DNA from: Halosimplex halophilum
Lineage (GTDB): Archaea; Halobacteriota; Halobacteria; Halobacteriales; Haloarculaceae
Direction of reading: 5' to 3'
DNA: 64,000 nt
Assembly (NCBI RefSeq): GCF_004698125.1
Contig: NZ_ML214298.1
Location: 1,062,671-1,126,670, forward strand
Positions 1-7,909 of this stretch are shown one piece after another. The first letter of the stretch is position 1, and every line of letters begins with the position of its first letter. Below the pieces are notes generated by a model. The model had not been told where the DNA came from, searched no databases, and saw only the letters and a program-made list of their open reading frames with translations. Both the position numbers and the translations under genes were made by a program.

Positions 1-72
1 TGGATGCACGACAGCGCCTGGGTCGTCAACGAGGTCGTCCTCGCGTTCTTCCTCGTGTTGGTGCTCACCTGA
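1..72 (+). CDS. C-terminal end of a membrane protein (partial)
   Basis: An open frame enters from the left edge and stops at TGA 70-72. Only 23 residues are visible. The last dozen or so are strongly hydrophobic (Val, Leu, Phe), so the protein very probably ends in a transmembrane helix. The fragment is too short to name a family. The downstream gene lies on the other strand, so the two converge. Confidence 0.5.
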   Translation, partial: WMHDSAWVVNEVVLAFFLVLVLT

Positions 73-180
73 CCGTCGATAGCTGCGCTGTTCCCGCCTC
101 CTCGCGAGGAGCGGTCGTCCACGAGCGCCGAGTACCTGAGTCGCGGCGGGGCGGTCCATCGGGGAGCGGACGACCGGGTC

Positions 181-1824
181 TCAACCGCGCCGCGTGGCCG
201 CGAAGAGACCGGCCAGGAGCGCGACCGAGGCGGCCGCGACGCCGAATCCGGGACCGTCGCCGGACGTGGCCGCCGTCGCGGTGCGGCCGGCGGTCGCCGT
301 TCCGGTGGTGTCCGCGGTGGTCGGCGTCGCAGTCGACGTGCCAGCCTTCGTGCCCGCCCCCGTCCGCGTGGCCGTCTTCGGAGTCGTCGGCGGCTCGGGC
401 GGCGCGGTCGCCGCCGGGGTTGCCGTCTGTGTCGCGGTGGGTCTCGCTGTCGCTGTCCCGGTGGCGGTCGGCTCGGCCGTCGCGGTCGGCGTGGGCGTCG
501 GAGTGACCGTGGTCACGCCGGCGCCGTCGACCCCGAACTCGACGGAGAGTTCGCCGTACTCCGTCTTCGGCACGTCGGCGGTCGTCGTGAACTCGGTGTC
601 CGGCGGGCGGCCGTACTCGCCGTCGCCGTCGGCGTCCCAGAGGAGTTCCAGGTCCACCGATCCGCCCGGTGATCCGTCGAGCCCCTCGAACGCGACGGTC
701 TGCTCGCTTCGCCCCTCCGGGACGACCGCCTCGCGGCTGTAGTACTCGCCTCCGCTCCTGAGGTCGACGACGAACAGCGCCCCGTCGGGGACGCGGATCG
801 ACGCGTTCACGCGCAGCGTCCACGAGTCCGCGCCCGACTCGACGGCCGTCGCCGCGAGGTCCGACCAGCGCGGCTCCGGCCCGACGACGACGCGGCGCTC
901 CCAGACCGTCCTGTTCCCGTTCGTCACCCGGAGGGTGAACCGCTCGCGGTCGGCCGTCGAGAGGCCGGTCAGCCACGCGTCGAACTCCGACCGCGAGCGC
1001 TCGGGGTCGGCGGCCGCGGAGGCGTTCGCGGTCGTGGTCACGGTGTCGTCGGCCAGCACCGTCCCGTTCGACCCGACCGCCGCGACCTCGACGGTCCGCC
1101 CGGGCAGGAGGTTCGTGTACCCCGACAGTATCGCCTCGTCGGCGCCCGCGTCGATCCGGGCCGGCCCCCGCCCGCTCGTCCGGAGGCCCGCCGTCGGCGA
1201 GTCGACGGTCGCGTCCGGGCCGACGAAGGCGAAGTTGTCTTCGAGCGGCGGCCCCTCCGGGCGTTCGAGCGTCACCTCGAAGTCGTCCCAGTCGGGGAAC
1301 GACGGGAACCGCTCGTCGCTGTCCCGTTCGGTCACCACGATGTCGCTCGTGTCGACGACCGCGTACGTCGTCGCGGTCCGGCGGTCCCGGACGACGCGCG
1401 TCTCGCTCCGTTCGAGCGCGATCTCGTAGGGCCGGCGGTTCGGTCCCACGAGCGCCCGGACCGTCAGGTTCGTCCGCGACTCCTCCAGCGCGGCGAAGAA
1501 CCGCTCGGTCGCGGTCGCGCCGTCGGCGGCCGCGACCGACTCGTTCAGCGCCTCGGACCGGATCCGGACCACGAGCGTATCGCCGTAGACGACGGTGTCG
1601 TCGTAGCCGGGTTCGGTGAGCGTCCCGTTCGATCGCAGCGCGCGAACGTCGCCCGCGTCGGCGATCCGGTCGTCGACGGACCCGTTCGCGGCGAGCACTG
1701 TGAGGTTCGCGCCGGACTGGCCGCCGTCGGCCGCGACACCGCCGGCGACGGCGGCGCCCGCCAGTCCCACGAGCACCAGCGCGGCGAGCGCTGTCCGGTT
1801 CGCGGTCGGTGAGCGGAGGGCCAT
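181..1824 (-). CDS. Secreted surface protein with PGF-CTERM sorting signal
   Basis: 547 residues. A Sec-type signal peptide covers about residues 10-32. A long acidic beta-rich ectodomain with many N-x-S/T sequons follows. A Thr/Pro/Ala-rich stalk (about 435-520), a usual O-glycosylation region, comes next. The C-terminus has the PGF motif (525-527), a hydrophobic helix and a final Arg pair. That tripartite end is the archaeosortase (ArtA) recognition signal, after which such proteins are cut and lipid-anchored to the cell surface. The ectodomain resembles the BGTF/DUF7827 type found in haloarchaeal surface glycoproteins, a recollection I could not test. A TATA-like box 26 bases upstream supports the ATG. 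Its exact role is unknown. Confidence 0.8.
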   Translation of the reverse strand: MALRSPTANRTALAALVLVGLAGAAVAGGVAADGGQSGANLTVLAANGSVDDRIADAGDVRALRSNGTLTEPGYDDTVVYGDTLVVRIRSEALNESVAAADGATATERFFAALEESRTNLTVRALVGPNRRPYEIALERSETRVVRDRRTATTYAVVDTSDIVVTERDSDERFPSFPDWDDFEVTLERPEGPPLEDNFAFVGPDATVDSPTAGLRTSGRGPARIDAGADEAILSGYTNLLPGRTVEVAAVGSNGTVLADDTVTTTANASAAADPERSRSEFDAWLTGLSTADRERFTLRVTNGNRTVWERRVVVGPEPRWSDLAATAVESGADSWTLRVNASIRVPDGALFVVDLRSGGEYYSREAVVPEGRSEQTVAFEGLDGSPGGSVDLELLWDADGDGEYGRPPDTEFTTTADVPKTEYGELSVEFGVDGAGVTTVTPTPTPTATAEPTATGTATARPTATQTATPAATAPPEPPTTPKTATRTGAGTKAGTSTATPTTADTTGTATAGRTATAATSGDGPGFGVAAASVALLAGLFAATRRG

Positions 1825-1846
1825 ATCGCGGCGTGTCGGCCGAGCG

Positions 1847-1854
1847 AAATAAAT
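1847..1854 (-). promoter_or_regulatory. TATA-like box of the PGF-CTERM surface gene
   Basis: On the minus strand the sequence reads ATTTATTT, ending about 23 bases before the ATG at 1824. This is the usual distance for a leaderless haloarchaeal transcript and supports that start. Confidence 0.55.
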
Positions 1855-1922
1855 GCCTTCTGTCCGGCGAGCGCCCCGCCGACCCCCGACAGCTAACTAC
1901 CCGGCGCGAGTGGTTGTCGGCA

Positions 1923-2447
1923 ATGACGAGGGGTCCCGGACTGGTCGGCGACGAGCGCGGCGGCGTCGAGCGGTGGGTCGTCTGGCTGGTCGCCGTCGCG
2001 GTCGTCGCCGGGCTCGTCGGCTCGGTCGTCTACCTCGGCGACGAACTCCGCCGCGACAGCCCCGGCGCCGACTTCTCCGTGGCGTTCGACGCCGAAGCCG
2101 GATCGGTGACCGTCGAACACGCCGGCGGCGATTCGATCTCCGATCGGACGACCGAGCGGCTGTCCGTCGTCGTCCTCGACAGTTCGGCCGGGACGAGCGC
2201 GGAAGTGGTGTGGGTCGGCGACTCGCCCGGCGCGACCAAACGGGGGGTGGGGTATCCGGTCGCTCCCGGCGACTCGCTGACGGTCGACGACCCCAGCGTG
2301 GACGCCGACGGCGACGGGAACTACCTGGACGCCGAGCGGAGCGTGGGGTTCTACCTGGAGTCCGGGGACAGCGTTCGGGTGGTGTGGACCGGCTCGATGC
2401 GCGGGACGAGACAGTCGGTGACGCTCGCGAACGCAACGCTGGAGTGA
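1923..2447 (+). CDS. Type IV pilin-like (archaellin N-terminal-like) protein
   Basis: 174 residues. A short charged N-terminus (M-T-R-G-P-G-L-V-G-D-E-R-G) is followed by one hydrophobic helix (about 20-42) and an acidic beta-rich C-terminal domain. Haloarchaeal pilin-family proteins (DUF1628, archaellin/type IV pilin N-terminal domain) have this layout, with PibD cleaving just before the hydrophobic stretch. The cleavage motif is atypical here, so it could also be a simple N-anchored exported protein. I chose the ATG at 1923 because the helix then starts close to the N-terminus. The gene is divergent from the neighbouring surface protein, with both promoters in the 98 bases between them. Confidence 0.6.
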   Translation: MTRGPGLVGDERGGVERWVVWLVAVAVVAGLVGSVVYLGDELRRDSPGADFSVAFDAEAGSVTVEHAGGDSISDRTTERLSVVVLDSSAGTSAEVVWVGDSPGATKRGVGYPVAPGDSLTVDDPSVDADGDGNYLDAERSVGFYLESGDSVRVVWTGSMRGTRQSVTLANATLE

Positions 2448-2497
2448 GCGGGTTCGTCTTCGGTGTCTCTGAGAGGACTGCACTCTGCGGTGAGCGC

Positions 2498-2519
2498 TGA
2501 AAGCCCTCGGCGCGCTCGC
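2498..2519 (+). repeat. Direct repeat copy 1
   Basis: 22 bases beginning TGAAAGCCCTCGG, identical to 2555-2576. The start-to-start spacing is 57 bases. Confidence 0.7.
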
Positions 2520-2554
2520 TCTGAATCGGATCGACCGCACTCGACAGCAGGCGT

Positions 2555-2576
2555 TGAAAGCCCTCGGCGCGCTCGC
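2555..2576 (+). repeat. Direct repeat copy 2
   Basis: Identical to 2498-2519. Words of this kind recur between genes in haloarchaea, to my recollection; a genome-wide search would settle it. Confidence 0.7.
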
Positions 2577-2900
2577 GGTCGCTGAGCGGGATATCCGCGC
2601 TCTCCGCACCGCCCGCTCACGGCACAGCCGTTCGCTTCGAGGCGCTGCGCGCCTCGCACCGCGCGGATAGTGCCCGCTCAGACGACTGGATAAACGCGAG
2701 CGCGCCTCGCCCTTTCAGTCCACCAGGGACCGCGACCGCACGGTGTGGCACCGCGCCCGCCCCGCACAGCACCGCAACGGGCCACGAGCCTCCCCAGCCG
2801 ATTCGCGACACGCGAGTCGCGAATCCCTCGCACGGCTCGGTCGCGCGCACGAGAGCGCGCGACAGCGCGCGCCGTTCGGAAGGTCGTCGTTCTGGGCCGT

Positions 2901-4115
2901 TCAGACGCCCTTCCGCATCAGGTGGCTGCGGAGCACGTCGTTCTCCTTGGTGCCGGCGACGGGGTTGACGAGCACGACCACGTCGTCGCTCCCGAGGTGG
3001 CCGCCGTCGGCGAGTTCTTGCGCGGCGGCGGCGCCGACGCCGCCGGTCGCGCTGGCCTCGATACCCTCGGCGTTGAGCTGGACCGCCGCCTCGAGCGCGT
3101 CGTCGTCGTCCGCGCCGACCGCCCAGCCGCCGGTGTCGCGGACGGCCTCCAGGGCGAGCGCGCCGCCGGCGGGGTCCGGGACCTCCAGCGAGCCGACGAG
3201 CGTGTCCGGGCGCTCCCACGCCTCGGTGTCGTCGTCGCCCGCGTCGTCGGCGGCGACGACCGGCGCGCAGTTCTCGGGCTGTGCGACGTGCAGGGCGGGT
3301 GCGTCGTCGACGAGCCCCGCGGCCTGCAACTGCTCGGCGGCGAGGTGGCTGCCGACGACGCCGAGGCCGTGACCGGTTGGGTGGACGACGGCGTCGGGGA
3401 CCTCCCAGTCGAGTTGCTCGACGACCTCGAACAGGAGCGTCTTGGCGCCCTCGTGGCGGTAGGGGGTGTCGAACGGCGCCAGCGAGTGCCAGTCGGTGTT
3501 GTCGTCGCTCATCGCGCCCTCGAAGGCGTCGACGGCGTCCGGGTAGCGGCCCTCGACGACGCTCATGTCGCCGCCGTGGACGTTGGTCATCGCCTTGGCG
3601 ACGAACGTCGAGCGCGTCGGGACGAACGCCTCCGACTTCAGTCCCGCGCGGGCGGCGTAGGCGGCGGCGCTCTGGCCCGCGTCGCCCGTGGTCGGGAGCG
3701 CGACTTTCTCCGCGCCGTGGTCGCGGGCGGCGGTCACGGCGAGGGCTGTCCCGCGGTCGGCGGTCGTCCCGGTCGGGTTCGCGCCCTCGTCTTTGACGTA
3801 GACGGCGCCGACGCCGAGTGCCTCGGCGAACTCCGGCGCGGGGATCAGCGGCGTCGTCCCCTCGTCGAGCGTCACGAGCGAGTCGGCGGGGAACGGCAGG
3901 AGGTCGGAAAAGCGAGCGATGCCGTCGAACCGCGCCGCGCCGAGCGATTCGCGGGTCACCTCGGCGGCGTCGGCGTCGTAGCTCGCGCGGAGGACGCCGC
4001 CGCAGTCGGGACAGCGCCGCGGGGCCGCCGCGGGGTCGTGGGTCGCCGCGCAGTCGGCGCAGACGAGGCCGTCGAGCGACGTGGTCGTGTCCATACCCGG
4101 AGCGCGGGATGCCAT
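2901..4115 (-). CDS. Threonine synthase family protein lacking the PLP lysine
   Basis: 404 residues, fold type II PLP family. A four-Cys zinc ribbon comes first (C19, C22, C35, C38), as in many archaeal threonine synthases. A catalytic-type core follows. The loop normally reading NPTG-S-F-K-D-R-G reads NPTGTTADRG here (113-122), so the Schiff-base lysine position is Ala119. The phosphate-binding stretch is PTTGDAGQSAAAY, with Asp where Asn is usual. I read the codons directly (ACG ACC GCC GAC CGC), so this is not a translation slip within the given sequence. The protein is full length and otherwise well conserved. It may be a regulatory or non-PLP paralogue rather than a working ThrC. An alternative start is Met8. 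Confidence 0.75.
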   Translation of the reverse strand: MASRAPGMDTTTSLDGLVCADCAATHDPAAAPRRCPDCGGVLRASYDADAAEVTRESLGAARFDGIARFSDLLPFPADSLVTLDEGTTPLIPAPEFAEALGVGAVYVKDEGANPTGTTADRGTALAVTAARDHGAEKVALPTTGDAGQSAAAYAARAGLKSEAFVPTRSTFVAKAMTNVHGGDMSVVEGRYPDAVDAFEGAMSDDNTDWHSLAPFDTPYRHEGAKTLLFEVVEQLDWEVPDAVVHPTGHGLGVVGSHLAAEQLQAAGLVDDAPALHVAQPENCAPVVAADDAGDDDTEAWERPDTLVGSLEVPDPAGGALALEAVRDTGGWAVGADDDDALEAAVQLNAEGIEASATGGVGAAAAQELADGGHLGSDDVVVLVNPVAGTKENDVLRSHLMRKGV

Positions 4116-4237
4116 CGACTAAGCACTGTCCGTTCGCGGCCGCTGGGGCGGCGAACGGGTTCGGGGCTCGGCAGGAGGCCCCTCCGCGAGCGGACGGAGA
4201 CAGGGGGCGTTTAGTGGGTCGGGCCGAAGGGACCGGT

Positions 4238-5530
4238 ATGAGCGAGGTCGTCATCGTCGGCGGCGGACTGGCGGGCCTGGTCGCGGCGCGGCGCCTGGCC
4301 CGGGACGAGGCGGACGTGACGCTGTTCGAACGCCGCGCGGAACTCGGGGGACGGGTCCGCTCGCGCGAGGTCGACGGCTTCACCCTCGACCGCGGGTTCC
4401 AGGTCCTCTTTTCGGCCTACCCGGCCGTCCGCGAGGAACTCGATCTGGGCGCCCTCGATCTCCGCACGTTCGCCCCCGGGGCGACCATCGCCCGCCCGGA
4501 CCACCGCTCGACGCTCGCCGACCCGTTCCGCGCGCCGCTGGCCGCCGTCGAGTCGGCGATGAACCCAGACGTGACCCTGCTGGACAAGCTCCGCGTGCTC
4601 AGGCTCCGCCGTGAACTCGGCAACGCCGACCCCGACGAGCTCCTCGACGGCCCGACCGAGAGCATCCGCGAGTACCTCGACGGGAAGGGGTTCTCCGAGA
4701 AGTTCGTCGAGAACTTCGCCGCGCCGTTCTACGGCGGTATCACGCTCGACCGCTCGCTGTCGACCGACGCCGGCGTCTTCCGCTACACCTTCTCGATGCT
4801 CTCGCGCGGGAAGACCGCCGTCCCCGCCGACGGCATGGGCGCGATCCCGCGGCAACTCGCCGCCCGCGCCCGCGAGGCCGGTGTGTCCATCCGGACCGGC
4901 ACCGAGGTCACCGCGGTCGAAGGAGCGGCCGGCGACGGGGCTACGGGGGAGGGGGGTACCGGTAAGGCGACCGTCGAGACCGGGGGCGAGACGGTCGACG
5001 CCGACGCCGTCGTGGTCGCGACCGACCCGCGGACGGCCCGCCAGCTGACCGGCGTCGAGTCGATCCCGACCGACGCGCGGGGCTGTGTCACCCAGTACTT
5101 CCGGACGCGCGAACACCGCTCGCTCGACACCGGCCACCGGCTCGTCCTCAACGCGGTCGACAGCTGTCCCAACACCGTCGCGCCCCTCTCGACGGTCGCG
5201 CCGGAGTACGCCCCCGACGGCCACGCCCTCCTCTCGGCGACGACGCTCGGCGTCCCCGACCGGAGCGACGAGGAACTCGCCACGGCGGTCCGCGACGCCC
5301 TGGTCACCTGGTACCCCGAACACCGCTTCGACGACCTCGAACTGCTCGCGACCGACCGCGTCGAGTTCGCCCAGTTCGACCAGCCGCCGGGCTTCCGCGA
5401 CGGCCTCCCCGCAGCCGACGCCCCCGAGGGCCCGGTCTACCTCGCCGGCGACTACACGGAGTGGTCCTCCATCCAGGGCGCGCTGGAGAGCGGCCGGGCC
5501 GCAGCCGAGGCGGTCTCGGACGACATCTGA
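4238..5530 (+). CDS. FAD-dependent oxidoreductase, amine oxidase/phytoene desaturase-like
   Basis: 430 residues. The N-terminal dinucleotide-binding motif GGGLAGLVAA is followed by FERRAELGGRVRS, the second FAD-contact motif of the protoporphyrinogen oxidase/phytoene desaturase/amine oxidase group. A C-terminal YLAGDYTEWSSIQGALESG closes the FAD site (AGD plus Gly-rich helix). Substrate is unknown; carotenoid, lipid or amine oxidation are all compatible. The ATG at 4238 puts the Rossmann motif at residue 5. It is divergent from the threonine synthase homologue. Confidence 0.8.
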   Translation: MSEVVIVGGGLAGLVAARRLARDEADVTLFERRAELGGRVRSREVDGFTLDRGFQVLFSAYPAVREELDLGALDLRTFAPGATIARPDHRSTLADPFRAPLAAVESAMNPDVTLLDKLRVLRLRRELGNADPDELLDGPTESIREYLDGKGFSEKFVENFAAPFYGGITLDRSLSTDAGVFRYTFSMLSRGKTAVPADGMGAIPRQLAARAREAGVSIRTGTEVTAVEGAAGDGATGEGGTGKATVETGGETVDADAVVVATDPRTARQLTGVESIPTDARGCVTQYFRTREHRSLDTGHRLVLNAVDSCPNTVAPLSTVAPEYAPDGHALLSATTLGVPDRSDEELATAVRDALVTWYPEHRFDDLELLATDRVEFAQFDQPPGFRDGLPAADAPEGPVYLAGDYTEWSSIQGALESGRAAAEAVSDDI

Positions 5531-5619
5531 GCCGCCGCCGTCCGGAACTTCTCGTGGGTCTCCGGCATCACCCGGCGTGCGACCGAATGCCTAAGTCCTC
5601 CCCCGCCCCACTCTCACCC

Positions 5620-5757
5620 GTGAACGCGCTCGACCGCCTGGGGCCCGCCTGGACGACGGCCGGGGCGACGCTGGCCAGTTACGGCCTGATCCTCCTGCTG
5701 CTGTTCGCGGTGCTGTTCGTCGTCCCGTTCCTCGTTTACTCGCAGGTACTGGCCTGA
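5620..5757 (+). CDS. Small single-helix membrane protein
   Basis: 45 residues from GTG 5620, or 56 from ATG 5587. I prefer the GTG because the text around 5587-5595 (CCTAAG) sits about 28 bases before it, as a TATA-like element would. A single hydrophobic helix spans about residues 18-42. No family is recognised. It follows the FAD oxidoreductase by about 90 bases and converges with the lipoprotein gene. Confidence 0.5.
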   Translation: MNALDRLGPAWTTAGATLASYGLILLLLFAVLFVVPFLVYSQVLA

Positions 5758-5796
5758 CTGGATCGGTCGGTTCGACGACGATCGCCGGGCGGCGGC

Positions 5797-6267
5797 TCAG
5801 TCCTCGCCGGTCGTCGCGCTCATCCCGTGTCCGTACACCGAGATGGCGACGAAGAAATCTTCCGACGAGTCGTCGGCTTCGACCCAGACGCCGATGGCTC
5901 CGCCGTGGTCGGCCGACGCCCGGACGTACAGCAGGCCAGTCGCGCTCGACTCGTCCAGTGGCGCCGCCGTGTCGCCCGGTTCGATCGACAGCTCGTAGCT
6001 CTCACGCCACTCGTAGTCGGACTCCGGGACCGTCCCCTCCGCCGCGGCCGCCTCGAAGTCGTCGCGGAAGGAGTCCGGCCGCTCGTCGAAGGGGTCGACC
6101 GGACCGACCTCCCAGACCCGAAGGTCGACGCTCCGGGTCTCGTCGCTCTCGTTCTCGACGGCGTAGGGCGGTCGGTCGTCGGAGTCGCCGCCGCCCACGA
6201 GCGAGCACCCGGCCATCGTGACCGCTGCGGGGACGGCCGCGAGCAGGCCGCGCCGCGTCGCGTCCAT
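5797..6267 (-). CDS. Haloarchaeal lipoprotein of unknown function
   Basis: 156 residues. The N-terminus has a short Arg-containing stretch (MDATRRGLL), a hydrophobic run and the lipobox A-G-C (Cys20), so it is probably exported and lipid-anchored at that Cys. The mature part is a small acidic beta-rich domain with no motif I recognise. The ATG overlaps the TGA of the upstream gene by one base (TGATG), so the two are probably cotranscribed. Confidence 0.65.
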   Translation of the reverse strand: MDATRRGLLAAVPAAVTMAGCSLVGGGDSDDRPPYAVENESDETRSVDLRVWEVGPVDPFDERPDSFRDDFEAAAAEGTVPESDYEWRESYELSIEPGDTAAPLDESSATGLLYVRASADHGGAIGVWVEADDSSEDFFVAISVYGHGMSATTGED

Positions 6268-6464
6268 CAGTCGACGATGTCGGCGATCCGGCGGGGCTCG
6301 CCCGACAGCGCGGGGTCGCTCTCGACGAGCTTCAGCACCTCGTGGTCCGTGACCTCCGGGTAGGACTTCTGGGTCGCGTCCTCGATGAGCGACTTCTCCA
6401 GGCGGAAGTCGTGGCCCTCGTACACCACGTCGACCCCCTGCTCGTCGAACGAAAGTACGGTCAT
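6267..6464 (-). CDS. Conserved haloarchaeal small protein (DUF5800-like)
   Basis: 65 residues starting MTVLSFDEQGVDVVYEGHDF. I recall this pattern as the DUF5800 family, a small haloarchaeal protein of unknown function; the assignment is from memory. It is soluble and acidic with no metal motif. A clear TATA-like box lies 24-32 bases upstream. The stop overlaps the start of the lipoprotein gene. Confidence 0.6.
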   Translation of the reverse strand: MTVLSFDEQGVDVVYEGHDFRLEKSLIEDATQKSYPEVTDHEVLKLVESDPALSGEPRRIADIVD

Positions 6465-6487
6465 GCTCGCCGGTAGGCCGTCGGCGG

Positions 6488-6496
6488 ATAAATATC
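6488..6496 (-). promoter_or_regulatory. TATA-like box of the DUF5800-like gene
   Basis: The minus strand reads GATATTTATCC around here, about 27 bases before the ATG at 6464. It fixes the start and implies a leaderless two-gene transcript. Confidence 0.6.
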
Positions 6497-6608
6497 TGGA
6501 GATCCGCGCCGTTCCGTGGGAGCCGCCCGCCGGCCACGCGCCGGCCGAGCCGACGACCGTCGGCGCCGTCAGACGCGCGTCAGACGCCCGTCGTGCGCGG
6601 TGTGAGGG

Positions 6609-6615
6609 TTTATTA
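6609..6615 (+). promoter_or_regulatory. TATA-like box of the bactofilin-like gene
   Basis: TTTATTA is centred 27 bases before GTG 6639. It supports a leaderless GTG start. Confidence 0.6.
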
Positions 6616-6638
6616 CGACCGAAATCGCTATATCGGGT

Positions 6639-7853
6639 GTGCCGATCCGCTCGGACCCGCTCGACGAACTCGCGATCCCCGACGGGACCACGGTCGAGGA
6701 GCACGACCTGGTGACCGACGGGGACGTGATCGTCGGCGGGCAGAGCACCGTCGAGTTCGGCGTCCGCGGCGACGACGTGATGGCGGGCGAGCGGGTCACC
6801 TTCGAGGGCCACATCGAGGCCGCGGGCGACTGCCGGCTGGACATGTGGAGCGAGGTCGAGGAGGACGTGCTCGTCGGCGGCGACGCCTACCTCGGCGAGC
6901 GGACCCGGGTCGGCGGCGAGCTCAAGGTCGCCGGCAACGTCGACATCGGCGACGACGTGGACATCGAGGAGAGCTTCGAGGCCAGCGGCCACATCGTCAT
7001 CCGCAACCCGATGCCGACGGTGGTCTTCCTCGTCGTCTACCTCTCGCAGCTGCTGCGCATCGGCGAGGAGGAGGCCGCCGAGGACCTCGCCTCCCAGCTC
7101 GTCGACGCCGAGGACGACGAGGACCAGCCGGTCGTCATCCCGCGCGGCGCGCGGGTCAGCGACGACGCCTGGCGCGTCTCGACGCCGGCCACCGTCGGCG
7201 ACGGCTGCCGGCTCCACGGCAACGTCCGCGCCGAGTCGCTCGACGTGGGCGAGGACAACACGATCTTCGGCAGCCTCCGCGCCCGCGGCGACGTGGTCGT
7301 CGGCGCCGACACCGAGATCAAGGGCGACGTGACCACCCGCGGCGGCGACGTGTTCGTCGCGAAGGGCGCGACCGTCTGGGGCGACATCTCCGCCGAGGAC
7401 GTGGAGCTCCACGAACACGCCGTCGTCGAGGGGAAGATCCGCGTCAGCGGCGAACTCACGCAGGTCCGCGACGCGCTCGGGCCGGCGCCCGCCGACGACG
7501 AGGAAGCCCCGGCCGGCGACGAGACCAACGACGAGGAAGCGGCGACCGACGACGGAGCGGACGAACGGACCGACGCCGACGCGGACGACGACCCGCCGGA
7601 GCCCGACGACGGTACCGACGCCGACGGGGCCGACGAGGACACGGACACCGTCGACGACGCCGAACCTGGCGACGACGAAGCCGGTTCCGGCGACGAAGCC
7701 GGGACCGACTCGGACGAGGACCCGCCGGCGGTCGAGAGTCGCGAGGCCGTCGAGGCGGAACTGGACGGCGTCGTCCCGATGATGGGCGGCGACGCGGACC
7801 ACAGCGAGAACGGCCACGACGAGGACGCCGAGATCGCTCCCGACGCGGACTGA
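6639..7853 (+). CDS. Bactofilin-like polymer-forming cytoskeletal protein
   Basis: 404 residues from a GTG. Two blocks of short repeating V-x-G-D-type strands (about 25-121 and 165-275) look like the right-handed beta-helix of bactofilins. Between them is a hydrophobic stretch (125-139, PMPTVVFLVVYLSQLL) that could touch the membrane. The C-terminal 120 residues are almost pure Asp/Glu/Ala/Gly and probably disordered. Bactofilin homologues (halofilins) shape haloarchaeal cells, so a similar scaffold role is inferred; I cannot say which halofilin type this is. The gene precedes the GTPase on the same strand by 56 bases. Confidence 0.7.
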   Translation: MPIRSDPLDELAIPDGTTVEEHDLVTDGDVIVGGQSTVEFGVRGDDVMAGERVTFEGHIEAAGDCRLDMWSEVEEDVLVGGDAYLGERTRVGGELKVAGNVDIGDDVDIEESFEASGHIVIRNPMPTVVFLVVYLSQLLRIGEEEAAEDLASQLVDAEDDEDQPVVIPRGARVSDDAWRVSTPATVGDGCRLHGNVRAESLDVGEDNTIFGSLRARGDVVVGADTEIKGDVTTRGGDVFVAKGATVWGDISAEDVELHEHAVVEGKIRVSGELTQVRDALGPAPADDEEAPAGDETNDEEAATDDGADERTDADADDDPPEPDDGTDADGADEDTDTVDDAEPGDDEAGSGDEAGTDSDEDPPAVESREAVEAELDGVVPMMGGDADHSENGHDEDAEIAPDAD

Positions 7854-7909
7854 CCGCGGCGGGGTGGCCGGACCGAAAGCGGCTTTTCGCGGCCCCGGGA
7901 AGTAGGGGT

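Larger units (their letters stand above)
2448..2900. other. Intergenic region with short direct repeats
   Basis: No credible gene is seen in these 453 bases; the open frames lack the codon pattern of their neighbours. The left half holds two 22-base direct repeats and several GCGC-rich inverted stretches. The right half (about 2810-2880) is rich in CGCG/GCGC words. The region lies between the end of the pilin-like gene and the stop codon of the threonine synthase homologue, which converge, so termination may occur here. I cannot point to a clear poly-T terminator. Confidence 0.5.

Noticed and set aside
2617..4383. Long minus-strand frame across the threonine synthase homologue
   Set aside because: It is Arg/Pro/Gly-dominated with no recognisable domain and overlaps a well-supported gene in another frame. 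This is a high-GC shadow.
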